A stretch of 64,000 nucleotides of DNA from Sphingopyxis sp. H050 (lineage in GTDB: Bacteria; Pseudomonadota; Alphaproteobacteria; Sphingomonadales; Sphingomonadaceae): assembly GCF_001468265.1 (NCBI RefSeq), contig NZ_LNRZ01000004.1, positions 248,001-312,000 of the forward strand. Reading direction: 5' to 3'. Both the position numbers and the translations under genes were made by a program. The notes under the pieces were generated by a model. That model was not told the origin of the DNA. It searched no databases and saw only the letters and a list, made by a program, of their open reading frames with translations. Below are positions 20,654-29,567 of the stretch, in pieces. How positions within the stretch are numbered: position 1 is the first letter of the stretch; every line of letters begins with the position of its first letter.

Positions 20654-21276
20654 CGCAGCACTCCCATCAAATAAACAATGGTGAAGACGCCGATCCAGAT
20701 GACGTCCAGAAAATGCCAGAACATGCTGAGGCACATCACGCGGCGCTTGTTCGCGGCGATCAGCCCATGCTTGCCCAGCTGGATCATCAGCACGACTAGC
20801 CAGATCACGCCGAAGGTGACGTGCAGCCCGTGGGTGCCGACCAGCGTGAAAAAGCTCGACAGAAAGGCGCTGCGCTGCGGCGTCGCGCCGATCTCGATCA
20901 GATGATAGAATTCATAGAGCTCGATCCCGAGGAAGCCGAGCCCGAACAGCCCGGTGACTGCGAGCCAGAGCTGCGTACCGCGGACCTTGCCCATCTGCAT
21001 CTGCAGCACGGCGAAGCCATAGGTAATCGATGAGAACAGCAGCATCGCGGTATTGAGCGCGATCAGCTTGAGGTCGAACAGGTCCTTCGGCGCAGGCCCT
21101 GCGGCATAGTTGGCGCCGAGGACGCCGAAGCACGCGAACAGGATCGCGAAGATCAGGCAGTCGCTCATCAGATAGATCCAGAAGCCCAGCATCGTGCTGT
21201 GTCCCTCGGGATGCGCATGCTCGTCGAGGTCGTAGAACTGGACAGGTTCTTCCGCGGTGATCGTTTTGCTGCTCAT
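20650..21276 (-). CDS. cyoC: Cytochrome bo3 ubiquinol oxidase subunit III
   Basis: 208 residues with five membrane helices, beginning near residue 27 (LGFWIYLMSDCLIFAILFA) and ending with WHFLDVIWIGVFTIVYLMG. The sequence is that of a haem-copper oxidase subunit III of the quinol type. Four nucleotides separate it from cyoB. Confidence 0.95.
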   Translation of the reverse strand: MSSKTITAEEPVQFYDLDEHAHPEGHSTMLGFWIYLMSDCLIFAILFACFGVLGANYAAGPAPKDLFDLKLIALNTAMLLFSSITYGFAVLQMQMGKVRGTQLWLAVTGLFGLGFLGIELYEFYHLIEIGATPQRSAFLSSFFTLVGTHGLHVTFGVIWLVVLMIQLGKHGLIAANKRRVMCLSMFWHFLDVIWIGVFTIVYLMGVLR

Positions 21277-21280
21277 CGCA

Positions 21281-23287
21281 TCAGGCTCCGGCCGCCAGTT
21301 GGCGGGTGCGCGCGCTTTCGACCTCGATCACCGTCGCGGCGGGGATGTGGAAATCGCGCTTGTAGTTGAAGGTGTGCCAGATCGCGCCGAAGATCGCCGC
21401 CGCGAACGACAGCGCGGCAAGCCACCAGATATGCCAGACGAGCGCGAAGCCCATCACCAGGCAGAACCCCGACAGGATGATCCCCGTGCCGGTGTTGCTC
21501 GGCATATGGATATCGCGAAAGCCCGCGACCGGGCGGTCGTGGTTGCGCTTCTTCATGTCGTACCACGCGTCGAGATCGTGGATCACCGGCGTGAAGGCGA
21601 AGTTGTAATCGGGCGGCGGCGAGCTGGTCGCCCATTCGAGCGTGCGGCCGTTCCACGGATCGCCGCTTTCGTCGATCAGCTCCTTGCGCTTCCAGATGCT
21701 GACCGCGAATTGGACGAGCATCGCGCCGATGCCGGCGGCGATCACGAGCGCGCCAAGGGCGGCGATCGCGAACCATATTTGCAGGCTCGGATCGTCGAAC
21801 ACGCGCATGCGGCGGGTGACGCCCATCAAGCCGAGGACATAGAGCGGCATGAAGGCGAGCCAGAAGCCGACGACCCAGCACCAGAAGCTGATCTTGCCCC
21901 AGAAGACGTCGAGCTTGAACCCGAACGCCTTCGGCCACCAATAGTTGATCGCGGCAAACAGGCCAAACAGCACGCCGCCGATGATCACATTGTGGAAGTG
22001 CGCGATCAGGAACAGCGAATTGTGCAGCACGAAGTCGGCGGGCGGCACCGCGAGCAGCACGCCGGTCATGCCGCCGACGACGAAGGTCAGCATGAAGGCA
22101 ATCGTCCACATCATCGGCAGCTCGAAACGGATGCGGCCGCGGTACATGGTGAAGAGCCAGTTGAACAGCTTGGCCCCGGTCGGGATCGAGATCACCATGG
22201 TGGTGATCCCGAAGAAGCTGTTGACGCTGGCGCCCGACCCCATGGTGAAGAAATGGTGCAGCCAGACGAGATACGACAGGATCGTGATGCACACCGTCGC
22301 ATAGACCATCGACGTGTAGCCGAAGAGCTTCTTGCCCGAAAAGGTCGAGGTGACTTCGCTGAACACGCCGAACAGCGGCAGGATCAGGATATAGACCTCA
22401 GGGTGCCCCCAGATCCAGATCAGGTTCACATACATCATCGGCGAGCCGCCGAAGTCGTTGGTGAAGAAGTTCGTTCCGACATACCGGTCGAGCGCGAGCA
22501 AGGTCAGCGTCGCGGTCAGGATCGGGAAGCTCGCGACGATCAGGATGTTCGAGCAGAGGCTGGTCCAGGTGAAGACCGGCATCTTCATCAGGCCCATGCC
22601 CGGCGCGCGCAACTTCAGGATCGTCACGATCAGGTTGATGCCCGACAAGGTCGTGCCGACCCCGGCTATCTGGAGTCCCCAGATATAATAATCGACCCCG
22701 ACGCTTGGACTGTAGGCGATGCCGGATAGCGGCGGATAGGCGAGCCAGCCGGTCTGCGCATATTCGCCGACGAACAGCGAGATCATCGTCAGCGCGGCGC
22801 CCGCGGCCGTCATCCAGAAGCTGAAATTGTTAAGGAAGGGAAAGCTGACGTCGCGCGCGCCGATCTGAAGCGGTACGATATAGTTCATCAGGCCGGTGAT
22901 GAACGGCATCGCGACGAAGAAGATCATGATCACGCCGTGCGCGGTGAAGATCTGGTCGTAGTGATGCGCGTTCAGATAGCCTTCGGACCCGTTGAAGGCC
23001 CACACCTGCTGCAAACGCATCATGATCGCATCGGCAAAACCGCGCAGGAACATGATCAGGCCGAGGATCATATACATGATCCCGATCCGCTTGTGGTCGA
23101 CGGTCGTGAACCAGTCGTTCCACAAATAACCCCACAAGCGGAATTTGGTGATAGCGCCGACGACGCCGATCGCGCCGAGCACGACGACGGCGAAGGTGAC
23201 GATCAGGATCGGCTCGTGAAACGGCAGCGCGTCGAACGACAGCTTGCCGAGGAAGGGGCCGGCTTCGGGTGCGGGGTGCGGGGTCAT
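21281..23287 (-). CDS. cyoB: Cytochrome bo3 ubiquinol oxidase subunit I
   Basis: 668 residues starting at [10 protein letters not shown]. It contains the haem-copper oxidase core: [14 protein letters not shown] (low-spin haem His), [12 protein letters not shown] with the CuB His and cross-linked Tyr, the HHFFTMG pair, and HFHNVIIGG near the C-terminal haem ligands. CyoB reduces O2 at the haem o3-CuB centre and pumps protons. The reading frame extends upstream but that part is not CyoB-like. Confidence 0.96.
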   Translation of the reverse strand: MTPHPAPEAGPFLGKLSFDALPFHEPILIVTFAVVVLGAIGVVGAITKFRLWGYLWNDWFTTVDHKRIGIMYMILGLIMFLRGFADAIMMRLQQVWAFNGSEGYLNAHHYDQIFTAHGVIMIFFVAMPFITGLMNYIVPLQIGARDVSFPFLNNFSFWMTAAGAALTMISLFVGEYAQTGWLAYPPLSGIAYSPSVGVDYYIWGLQIAGVGTTLSGINLIVTILKLRAPGMGLMKMPVFTWTSLCSNILIVASFPILTATLTLLALDRYVGTNFFTNDFGGSPMMYVNLIWIWGHPEVYILILPLFGVFSEVTSTFSGKKLFGYTSMVYATVCITILSYLVWLHHFFTMGSGASVNSFFGITTMVISIPTGAKLFNWLFTMYRGRIRFELPMMWTIAFMLTFVVGGMTGVLLAVPPADFVLHNSLFLIAHFHNVIIGGVLFGLFAAINYWWPKAFGFKLDVFWGKISFWCWVVGFWLAFMPLYVLGLMGVTRRMRVFDDPSLQIWFAIAALGALVIAAGIGAMLVQFAVSIWKRKELIDESGDPWNGRTLEWATSSPPPDYNFAFTPVIHDLDAWYDMKKRNHDRPVAGFRDIHMPSNTGTGIILSGFCLVMGFALVWHIWWLAALSFAAAIFGAIWHTFNYKRDFHIPAATVIEVESARTRQLAAGA

Positions 23288-23304
23288 GCTGGTCTCGCCT
23301 GCGA

Positions 23305-24486
23305 TCAGGACATCGGACGGGGGGTGATGGCGTTCAGCGCGGTACGCGCAGGCGCCTGGTTCGGATACGGCAACCCCTCGCCCTTCAGCGGCGCGGGGTT
23401 GACGCGCTTGGCGTCGGGGCGGTCGTTCGACATGACCGGTGAACTGCACAGCGCCGCGACATAGCGGATACTCCACTTCGCCATATCGGCGCTGCCGCGC
23501 GCGGCATATTTGTCATAGGCGATCGCACGGACATTGCCGATGCCGGCGATGCCCGCCCCGCCCTTGGTGTCGATCGACATCATGTCGTGCATGCACATCT
23601 TGCCGGGCTCGACGCACATGTTGACGACCGCGTCGAACAACTGCGGATCGACCGCGGCGAACCGGCGCACGGGCTCCTTTTCGCTCGGCTTTTCGAGTTT
23701 CAGATAGGCCATGCGGTCGAGGTCGCCCCCCGCCGAAGCCTTCGCCTCGGCAACCCATGTGTCGAATTCGCCCGCGGGGAGGCTCTTTACCTTGAAGCGC
23801 ATGTTCGAAAAGCCCGCGCCCGAATAATTGGCCGAAAAGCCCTGATAGGTGCCGGTCCGGTCGAACACGCCGTGAAGCTTCGTCTCCATGCCCGGCATCG
23901 CATAGATCTGGCCGGCGAGCGCCGGCACATAGAAGCTGTTCATGACCGAAGCGGACGAGATGCGAAAACGCAGCGGACGGTTCACCGGTACGGCCAGTTC
24001 GTTGACCGTCGCAACGCCCTGCTCGGGATAGATGAACAGCCATTTCCAATCGAGCGCGACGACATTGACCTCGAGCGGCTGGACGTCGGCGGCGATCGTC
24101 TGCCCCGGCCCGGTGCGCGCGAGCGGGCGGTAGGGATCGAGCAGATGCGTCGCGACCCAGGTCAGCGCACCCAGGCAGATGATGATCAGCAGCGGCGCCG
24201 ACCAGATGACGAGTTCGAGCTGCGTCGAATGGTCCCAGTCGGGCTTGTAGGTCGCTTCCTTGTTGGCGGCGCGATAGCGCCATGCGAAAAAGATCGTCAA
24301 CGCCATGACCGGCACGATGATCAGCAGCATCAGCACGGTTGAAATCACGATCAGGTCGCCCTGCTGGCGCGCGACATCGCCCGCCGGATCGAGCACGACC
24401 AGGTCGCAACCGGCGAGCAGCGGCAGCGCGCCCAGCACCGGCATCCACCGGACTCGGGCCATTAAAGGGGAGAGCTTCGTTGGCAT
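23305..24486 (-). CDS. cyoA: Cytochrome bo3 ubiquinol oxidase subunit II
   Basis: 393 residues. The N-terminus is a lipoprotein signal with lipobox LLAGC (Cys about 27), followed by two membrane helices (about 43-65 and 88-110). The periplasmic cupredoxin domain contains [11 protein letters not shown] and [18 protein letters not shown] and lacks the CuA ligands, as expected of a quinol rather than cytochrome c oxidase. A GGAGG ribosome site precedes the ATG. First gene of the operon; a 13-nt palindrome lies upstream. Confidence 0.95.
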   Translation of the reverse strand: MPTKLSPLMARVRWMPVLGALPLLAGCDLVVLDPAGDVARQQGDLIVISTVLMLLIIVPVMALTIFFAWRYRAANKEATYKPDWDHSTQLELVIWSAPLLIIICLGALTWVATHLLDPYRPLARTGPGQTIAADVQPLEVNVVALDWKWLFIYPEQGVATVNELAVPVNRPLRFRISSASVMNSFYVPALAGQIYAMPGMETKLHGVFDRTGTYQGFSANYSGAGFSNMRFKVKSLPAGEFDTWVAEAKASAGGDLDRMAYLKLEKPSEKEPVRRFAAVDPQLFDAVVNMCVEPGKMCMHDMMSIDTKGGAGIAGIGNVRAIAYDKYAARGSADMAKWSIRYVAALCSSPVMSNDRPDAKRVNPAPLKGEGLPYPNQAPARTALNAITPRPMS

Positions 24487-24523
24487 GGTGCGCGCCTAGG
24501 CCTCCTTTGTTGCAGTGCACATA

Positions 24524-24536
24524 GGACATTTTGTCC
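24524..24536. promoter_or_regulatory. Palindrome in the cyoA/MFS divergent promoter
   Basis: GGACATTTTGTCC has perfect 5-nt arms (GGACA/TGTCC) around TTT. It sits 37 nt upstream of cyoA and about 107 nt upstream of the divergent MFS gene, where an operator would be expected. It does not match the FNR consensus and I do not assign a regulator. Confidence 0.3.
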
Positions 24537-24643
24537 AATCCACTTGGCGCCCCCGATCGCGCAGGGGCATTTTCATAAAGGGCGGTTTTGCCCTATGATC
24601 GACTCGCGCCGCAGATGCCGGCGTCAGAAGCAGGACTCGCACC

Positions 24644-25978
24644 ATGTCTGCCGAAACCGCGCCGAACAACGAGGCTGAACGCGCCGAACGCGACGCCCGC
24701 GCCTTGCACGACGACGGCCATCCGATCGCGCCTGCCGAAATCGCAATCGGCGTAATTATAGGGCGAACGTCCGAATTTTTCGACTTTTTCGTATACGCGA
24801 TCGCGTCGGTGCTGGTGTTCCCCAAACTGGTGTTCCCGCATCTCGATCCACTGCAGGGAACCCTCTGGTCCTTTGCCATTTTCGCCCTCGCCTTCGCCGC
24901 CCGGCCGGTCGGCACGCTGATCTTTTCCTCCGTCGACCGTGCCTATGGCCGGGGCGCGAAGCTGACGGTCGCCCTCTTCCTGCTCGGCGGATCGACCGCG
25001 GCGATCGCCTTCCTGCCGAGCTATGAGTCGGCCGGCATCGGCGCGGCGCTGCTGCTCGCGCTCTTCCGCATGGGCCAGGGCGTCGCGCTCGGCGGTTCTT
25101 GGGACGGGCTCGCCTCGCTGCTTGCGATCAACGCGCCCGAGGGCAAGCGCGGCTGGTATGCGATGATCCCGCAATTGGGCGCGCCGCTCGGCCTGATAGT
25201 CGCCAGCCTGCTCTTCATGTTCCTGATTGCCGCGCTGCCCGCGCAGGATTTCCTCGACTGGGGCTGGCGCTACCCCTTCTTCGTCGCCTTCGCGATCAAC
25301 GTCGTCGCGCTGTTCGCGCGCCTGCGCATCGTGGTGACGCCCGAATATGCCGAATTGTTCGAGAACCGCGCGCTTGAACCGGCACCGCTGACCGAGACGC
25401 TGCGCCTCGAATGGCGCGTGATCATCATGGGCGCCTTCGCGCCGCTCGCCAGCTTCGCGATGTTCCATATGGTGACCGTTTTCCCGCTGTCGTGGGTGTT
25501 CCTGTTCACCGAGGAGACGCCGGTGCGCTTCCTGATGATCGAAGCGGTCGCCGCGATGGTCGGAGTCGTCGCGATCATCGCCTCGGGCTATCTCGCCGAC
25601 CGTATCGGCCGCCGAACCCTGCTGGGAGCGACCGCCGCCGCAATCGCCGCGTTCAGCGGCTTTGCGCCGCAGCTCCTGGCTGCGGGCCAGACGGGCGAAG
25701 CGGTGTTCATGATCCTCGGCTTCATCATCCTGGGGCTGTCGTTCGGCCAGTCGTCGGGGGCGCTGTCGTCGAATTTCTCGCCGCGCCATCGTTATACCGG
25801 ATCGGCCCTCACCACCGACCTTGCCTGGCTGTTCGGTGCGGGCTTTGCGCCGATGGTCGCGTTGTGGCTGTCGAGCGAATTCGGCCTGCTCGCGGCGGGC
25901 GGCTATCTGCTGTCTGGCGCCGTCGGCACGCTGATTGCGTTGTGGTTGAACCGCGAACTGGCGCGCACGATCGACTGA
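24644..25978 (+). CDS. MFS metabolite:H+ symporter family transporter
   Basis: 444 residues with about twelve hydrophobic helices. The first helix region (IGVIIGRTSEFFDFFVYAIA) and loop GYLADRIGRR are typical of the metabolite:H+ symporter group (ProP/ShiA/citrate-like). The substrate is not predictable. It is divergent from cyoA and its TGA shares the A of the mobA ATG, so the two are co-translated. Confidence 0.85.
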   Translation: MSAETAPNNEAERAERDARALHDDGHPIAPAEIAIGVIIGRTSEFFDFFVYAIASVLVFPKLVFPHLDPLQGTLWSFAIFALAFAARPVGTLIFSSVDRAYGRGAKLTVALFLLGGSTAAIAFLPSYESAGIGAALLLALFRMGQGVALGGSWDGLASLLAINAPEGKRGWYAMIPQLGAPLGLIVASLLFMFLIAALPAQDFLDWGWRYPFFVAFAINVVALFARLRIVVTPEYAELFENRALEPAPLTETLRLEWRVIIMGAFAPLASFAMFHMVTVFPLSWVFLFTEETPVRFLMIEAVAAMVGVVAIIASGYLADRIGRRTLLGATAAAIAAFSGFAPQLLAAGQTGEAVFMILGFIILGLSFGQSSGALSSNFSPRHRYTGSALTTDLAWLFGAGFAPMVALWLSSEFGLLAAGGYLLSGAVGTLIALWLNRELARTID

Positions 25979-26532
25979 TGATCACCGGGGTCGTGCTCGC
26001 CGGCGGGCTGTCGCAGCGTTTCGGCGCCGACAAGGCGGAGGCGCTGTATCGCGGCCGGCCCCTCATCGACTGGTCGATCGACGCGCTGACCCCCTATTGC
26101 GAGACAATTTTCGTCTCCGGGCGCCGGCATCGGGATCATGCGTCTGTTCTTGATCGTCCGCATTCCGGCTTCGGGCCGCTGGGCGGTATCGCCGGCGCCC
26201 TGTTCGCGGCGCGCGAGTTCGGATGCCGGCATCTGCTGTCGATACCCTGCGATACGCCCGAAGTGCCCGCCAGCCTGCTACGCCAGTTCGTCGAATCGGA
26301 AAAGCCTGTCTACGCGGCCGCCTGCCCCGTCATCGGCCTGTGGCCGGTTGCGCTCGCCGAAGCGCTGGAACAGCATCTTGCTGAGGAAGGCCCGCGCGCG
26401 GTGCGCCACTGGGCGGCGATCGCCGGCATCGACGCAGTCGAAAGCCCGCCGATCCTGAACGTCAACACGATGGCCGATCTACAACAGCTTGGCGGAGGCG
26501 ATATCCCGGCTTTGGGTCAGGGCGCTAGCTGA
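25978..26532 (+). CDS. mobA: Molybdenum cofactor guanylyltransferase
   Basis: 184 residues starting at MITGVVLAGGLSQRFGADKA, the nucleotidyltransferase glycine-rich signature with LAGG and RFG.DK. Later motifs are GPLGGIAGAL and SIPCDTPEVP (metal-binding Asp) and the end NVNTMADLQQL is MobA-like. It attaches GMP to molybdopterin to give MGD. It is coupled to the MFS gene (TGATG). Its stop overlaps the start of a sulfoquinovosidase remnant. Confidence 0.9.
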   Translation: MITGVVLAGGLSQRFGADKAEALYRGRPLIDWSIDALTPYCETIFVSGRRHRDHASVLDRPHSGFGPLGGIAGALFAAREFGCRHLLSIPCDTPEVPASLLRQFVESEKPVYAAACPVIGLWPVALAEALEQHLAEEGPRAVRHWAAIAGIDAVESPPILNVNTMADLQQLGGGDIPALGQGAS

Positions 26533-27101
26533 AAGTCACCTGGCTGCCGCCCGCGCATCATCACAGCGATGGCGGCGGCTATACCAGCCTGTTCGACACC
26601 ATCCGCGACGCCGAACTCGCGATGCGCTGGGCCGAGATGGCGGCGTTCACATCGATGATGCGCACGCACGAGGGCAACCGGTCGCGGCAGAATGTGCAAT
26701 ATGACGACGATCCGGATTTGCTCGCGCATTTTGCCAGGATGACGCGGATCTACGCGCATCTGGCGCCCTATCGGCGGCGGCTGTCGCAGGCGGCTTCGGA
26801 GACGCGGTTACCCGTGCAGCGACCCTTGTTCCTGCATTTCGAGGACGATCCGAAAACCTATGCGATCGAGACGTCGTATCTGCGCGGGCCGGACCTGCTC
26901 GTCGCGCCGGTCATCGCGGCGGGTCAAGATGAGTGGACGACCTACCTGCCCGCGGGTGCCGACTGGGTGCATGTGTGGTCGGGGCAAAGCCACGCCGGGG
27001 GTGCGGACGTGACCGTCGCGGCGCCGTTCGGGCAGCCGCCCGTCTTCTACCGCGCCGGATCGGCCGACGCGGCGCTGTTCGACGGGATTGTCGCCGTCTG
27101 A
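26529..27101 (+). pseudogene. 3' remnant of a GH31 sulfoquinovosidase (YihQ-like)
   Basis: An open frame of about 190 codons has no start of its own and begins in the last codons of mobA. It matches the C-terminal third of YihQ-type GH31 enzymes: HSDGGGYTSLFDTIRDAELA, RTHEGNR (the acid/base region of the family), LPVQRPLFLHFEDDPKTY, LLVAPV, WVHVWSG and PPVFYRA. The catalytic nucleophile domain and the first two thirds are missing, so it is a deletion relic. The intact family hydrolyses sulfoquinovosides from plant sulfolipid. Confidence 0.8.
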
Positions 27102-27136
27102 ATCGCCGCTTAGGGTTGCGGCGAGGAGATCGCCCG

Positions 27137-28303
27137 TTGAGTACCGCCAGCATCGCCCTGCCCCGCATCCTGCGCATCGGCGGCGGGGCGTCGAAAGAGT
27201 TGCCCGAGGTGCTGGCGACGCTCGGGCTGGCGCGGCCGCTGATCGTGACGGACGGATATCTGGTGAACAGCCGGCGCGTCGCCGAGCTGGTCGATGGATT
27301 GACGGCGGCAGGGATCGCGGCGCGGGTGTTCGCCGAGACGGTGCCCGACCCCACGGTGGCGTCGGTCGATGCGGGCGTGGCGTATCTGCTGGAAGGCGAC
27401 CACGACTGCGTCGTCGGCTTTGGCGGCGGCAGCCCGCTCGACAGCGCGAAGGCGATTGCGCTGCTCGGTCGGTTCGGCGGCGCAATGGCCGATTACAAGG
27501 CGCCCCATGTGCAGGACGCGCCGGGGCTGCCGGTGATCGCGATCCCGACCACCGCGGGCACGGGGTCGGAGGCGACGCGCTTCACGATCATCACCGACGA
27601 GACGACCGACGAGAAGATGCTGTGCCCGGGGCTCGCCTATCTGCCCGTCGCGGCGCTCGTCGATTACGAACTGACCTTCACCAAGCCCAAGCGGCTGACC
27701 GCCGACACCGGGATCGACTCGCTGGTCCATGCGATCGAGGCCTATGTGTCGAAGCGCGCGAACCCGTTCAGCGACGGCATGGCCTTGCTCGCGATGCGCG
27801 CACTGGCGCCGAATCTGCGCCGCGTGTGCAGCGACCCGACGGACGCCGCGGCGCGCGAGGCGATGATGCTGGGCGCGACGCAGGCGGGAATCGCCTTCTC
27901 CAACAGCTCGGTCGCGCTGGTGCACGGGATGAGCCGGCCGATCGGGGCGCATTTCCATGTCCCGCACGGGCTGTCGAACGCGATGCTGCTGCCCGCGGTG
28001 ACCGCCTGGTCAGCGCCCGCGGCGCTGCATCGATATGGCGATTGCGCAAGGGCGATGGGCGTGGCGGACGAGGCCGAGGGCGACCAGGCGGCGGTCGCGC
28101 GGTTGCTCGATGAGCTGGCGGCATTGAACCGCGAGCTTGAGGTGCCGGGACCGGCGGCATGGGGCATCGACGCGACGCGCTGGGAGGCGCTGGTCCCGAC
28201 GATGTGCGCGCAGGCGGCGGCGTCGGGGTCGCCCGCGAACAACCCGCGGGTGCCGGATGCGGAGGAGATGGCGATGCTTTATGCGCAGGTCTGGGCGGGT
28301 TGA
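27137..28303 (+). CDS. Iron-containing alcohol dehydrogenase
   Basis: 388 residues from TTG 27137, chosen because GAGGAG stands 8 nt upstream. The Rossmann part has the group-III ADH motif GFGGGSPLDSAKAIALL, followed by PTTAGTGSEATRF and the metal-binding segment GAHFHVPHGLSNAMLLP. The family includes lactaldehyde, butanol and 4-hydroxybutyrate dehydrogenases and maleylacetate reductases; I cannot choose between them. It lies 35 nt behind the GH31 relic and may once have belonged to the same operon. Confidence 0.85.
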   Translation: MSTASIALPRILRIGGGASKELPEVLATLGLARPLIVTDGYLVNSRRVAELVDGLTAAGIAARVFAETVPDPTVASVDAGVAYLLEGDHDCVVGFGGGSPLDSAKAIALLGRFGGAMADYKAPHVQDAPGLPVIAIPTTAGTGSEATRFTIITDETTDEKMLCPGLAYLPVAALVDYELTFTKPKRLTADTGIDSLVHAIEAYVSKRANPFSDGMALLAMRALAPNLRRVCSDPTDAAAREAMMLGATQAGIAFSNSSVALVHGMSRPIGAHFHVPHGLSNAMLLPAVTAWSAPAALHRYGDCARAMGVADEAEGDQAAVARLLDELAALNRELEVPGPAAWGIDATRWEALVPTMCAQAAASGSPANNPRVPDAEEMAMLYAQVWAG

Positions 28304-28336
28304 GGCGAAAACGTCAAATCCTGTGGGAAGTGATCG

Positions 28337-28570
28337 CTAAAGTTTTGCGACGAAGCGCTTGACTACTTCGCCCGATTCCGCCGCGAAGTTACGACACTCG
28401 TCATCGGAAGCGTTTTGCATCTTCAGAACATCGGCATCGTAGAGATCGCCGATCATCGCATCAACCTGCAGCTCGAAATAGCCCATTCTTGCACCCAATC
28501 TTATTGCCGTCGATCGGTATGTTCCGAACAACTGCGAGATTTGCTGCTTATAGGATTCGTCGGTTGTCAT
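28337..28570 (-). CDS. Hypothetical 77-residue protein
   Basis: ATG at 28570, stop at 28337. A soluble, mostly helical protein beginning MTTDESYKQQIS; no domain recognised. Its codon use is less GC-biased than its neighbours, in keeping with the lower-GC stretch 28.3-29.5 kb, which looks acquired or scarred. The ribosome site is weak. It may be a real accessory gene. Confidence 0.35.
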   Translation of the reverse strand: MTTDESYKQQISQLFGTYRSTAIRLGARMGYFELQVDAMIGDLYDADVLKMQNASDDECRNFAAESGEVVKRFVAKL

Positions 28571-28835
28571 TTCTTGCTACGCTCAGAAGGCAGCGCGGCG
28601 TGTAGTTTCTTTTGCTTCCTCGAAGGAAGGCGCGGGCTCCGCCGTACTGTCGTCGTCAAGTTGTTTTCGTCTCCAGAACATTTACCGTCTCCCTGAGGTC
28701 AGTCGGCAAACGATCCTGTTCTCCTAGACTTACAACCGAGTGTTGTTCACCGACGGGCAAGCTGCAGGCTGCTTAATCTCGCTCGCCCCGCCTCCCTCTC
28801 CTACGTCTAACGTAGAGGCGGGGAATCCATTCAGA

Positions 28836-29040
28836 TCAAAGCACCAGCGGCTCGTGCATCATCTTCGGCAGCACGTGGCGCGCGAAGAGGTCGGCTTCGG
28901 CGGCGTGGGAATAGCCCGACAAGATGAACGCTGCGATGCCCATGTCCTGATTGCGGTTCAGCTTCGCGAACACTTGGTCGGAGTCGCCGACGATAGCGGC
29001 GCCCCAGCCCGAGCGGGCGCGGCCGATGCCGGTCCAGGCT
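28836..29040 (-). pseudogene. C-terminal relic of an SsuD-like LLM flavin monooxygenase
   Basis: About 68 codons ending at TGA 28836 match the C-terminus of alkanesulfonate-monooxygenase-type (LLM) flavin oxidoreductases: GWGAAIVGDSDQVFAKLNR, then MGIAAFILSGYSHAAEADLF and ARHVLPKM. The match stops abruptly at about 29040 where a short AT-rich stretch and a tRNA remnant begin; the rest of the gene is absent. The intact family needs FMNH2 and cleaves C-S bonds of sulfonates. Confidence 0.7.
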
Positions 29041-29567
29041 AGAAAAATTGCTATTCTTCTATCGGAAAAGAATGCGGTCGATGTTGGAAATTTGGCCAAT
29101 GGCAGCGGAGGAGGGACTCGAACCCCCGACACGCGGATTGTGATGTCGCAGAGTACCTTCACGCCTCGCGGCGAAAACGGGAGATTTGCGCCGTTCAAAG
29201 CGGATTACCTCAGTGTTCTACTGAAATCAATCACTTCAAAACTCGCGACTGGAAGCTCTTTCACGCTTGGGAACGCTTGCGTCACTTCGAAAAAGCGCGC
29301 CGTTGGCCGCATCCCACAGCGATAGCGATCATTCGCAAATATCGACTCCCGCCCGCTGGACGCACCCATTATGTATTCATTTTTTCAATCAGTCACGCAT
29401 TTCACTGAAAATTCTGCGCAAAAATGGCAGATTCGCGGCACCGTGAGGTTGACACCCCAAAAAAGTGTATCCAGTGTGTTTGACAGAGCGCAAATCTGGT
29501 TCTAGGCATTCTTTCTGAAACACTAGCATGCAACCAGCGAGTCGCATGCAGGGGACGGGAGGGTACA
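29041..29567. other. Scar region without an intact gene
   Basis: This 527-nt stretch holds the tRNA remnant at 29099-29144, AT-richer DNA, two TTGACA hexamers (about 29449 and 29481) that could be -35 elements, and a pair of GCATGC hexamers 12 nt apart (29526-29531 and 29544-29549) just before the TonB receptor ribosome site GGGAGGG. It is the likely promoter region of the catabolic operon. The open frames here look like chance ORFs. Confidence 0.4.
29099..29144 (-). repeat. tRNA 3' remnant (acceptor, T-arm, anticodon loop half)
   Basis: On the minus strand this reads as the 3' part of a tRNA: an anticodon-stem half, variable region, T-arm with GGGGG-TTCGAGT-CCCTC, acceptor strand CTCCGCT, discriminator base and CCA. 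Pairing of the anticodon stem fails, and no D-arm or 5' acceptor follows, so it is not a functional tRNA. Integrases often leave this fragment, running from anticodon loop to 3' end. A near-identical 21-nt piece occurs at 41887-41907 in the same orientation (19 of 21 identical). Confidence 0.65.

Noticed and set aside
20293..22729. Plus-strand ORFs over cyoB-cyoD
   Set aside because: Antisense shadows of the cyo genes.
29100..29190. Functional tRNA gene
   Set aside because: Only the 3' portion is present: no D-arm, no 5' acceptor strand and the anticodon stem does not pair.
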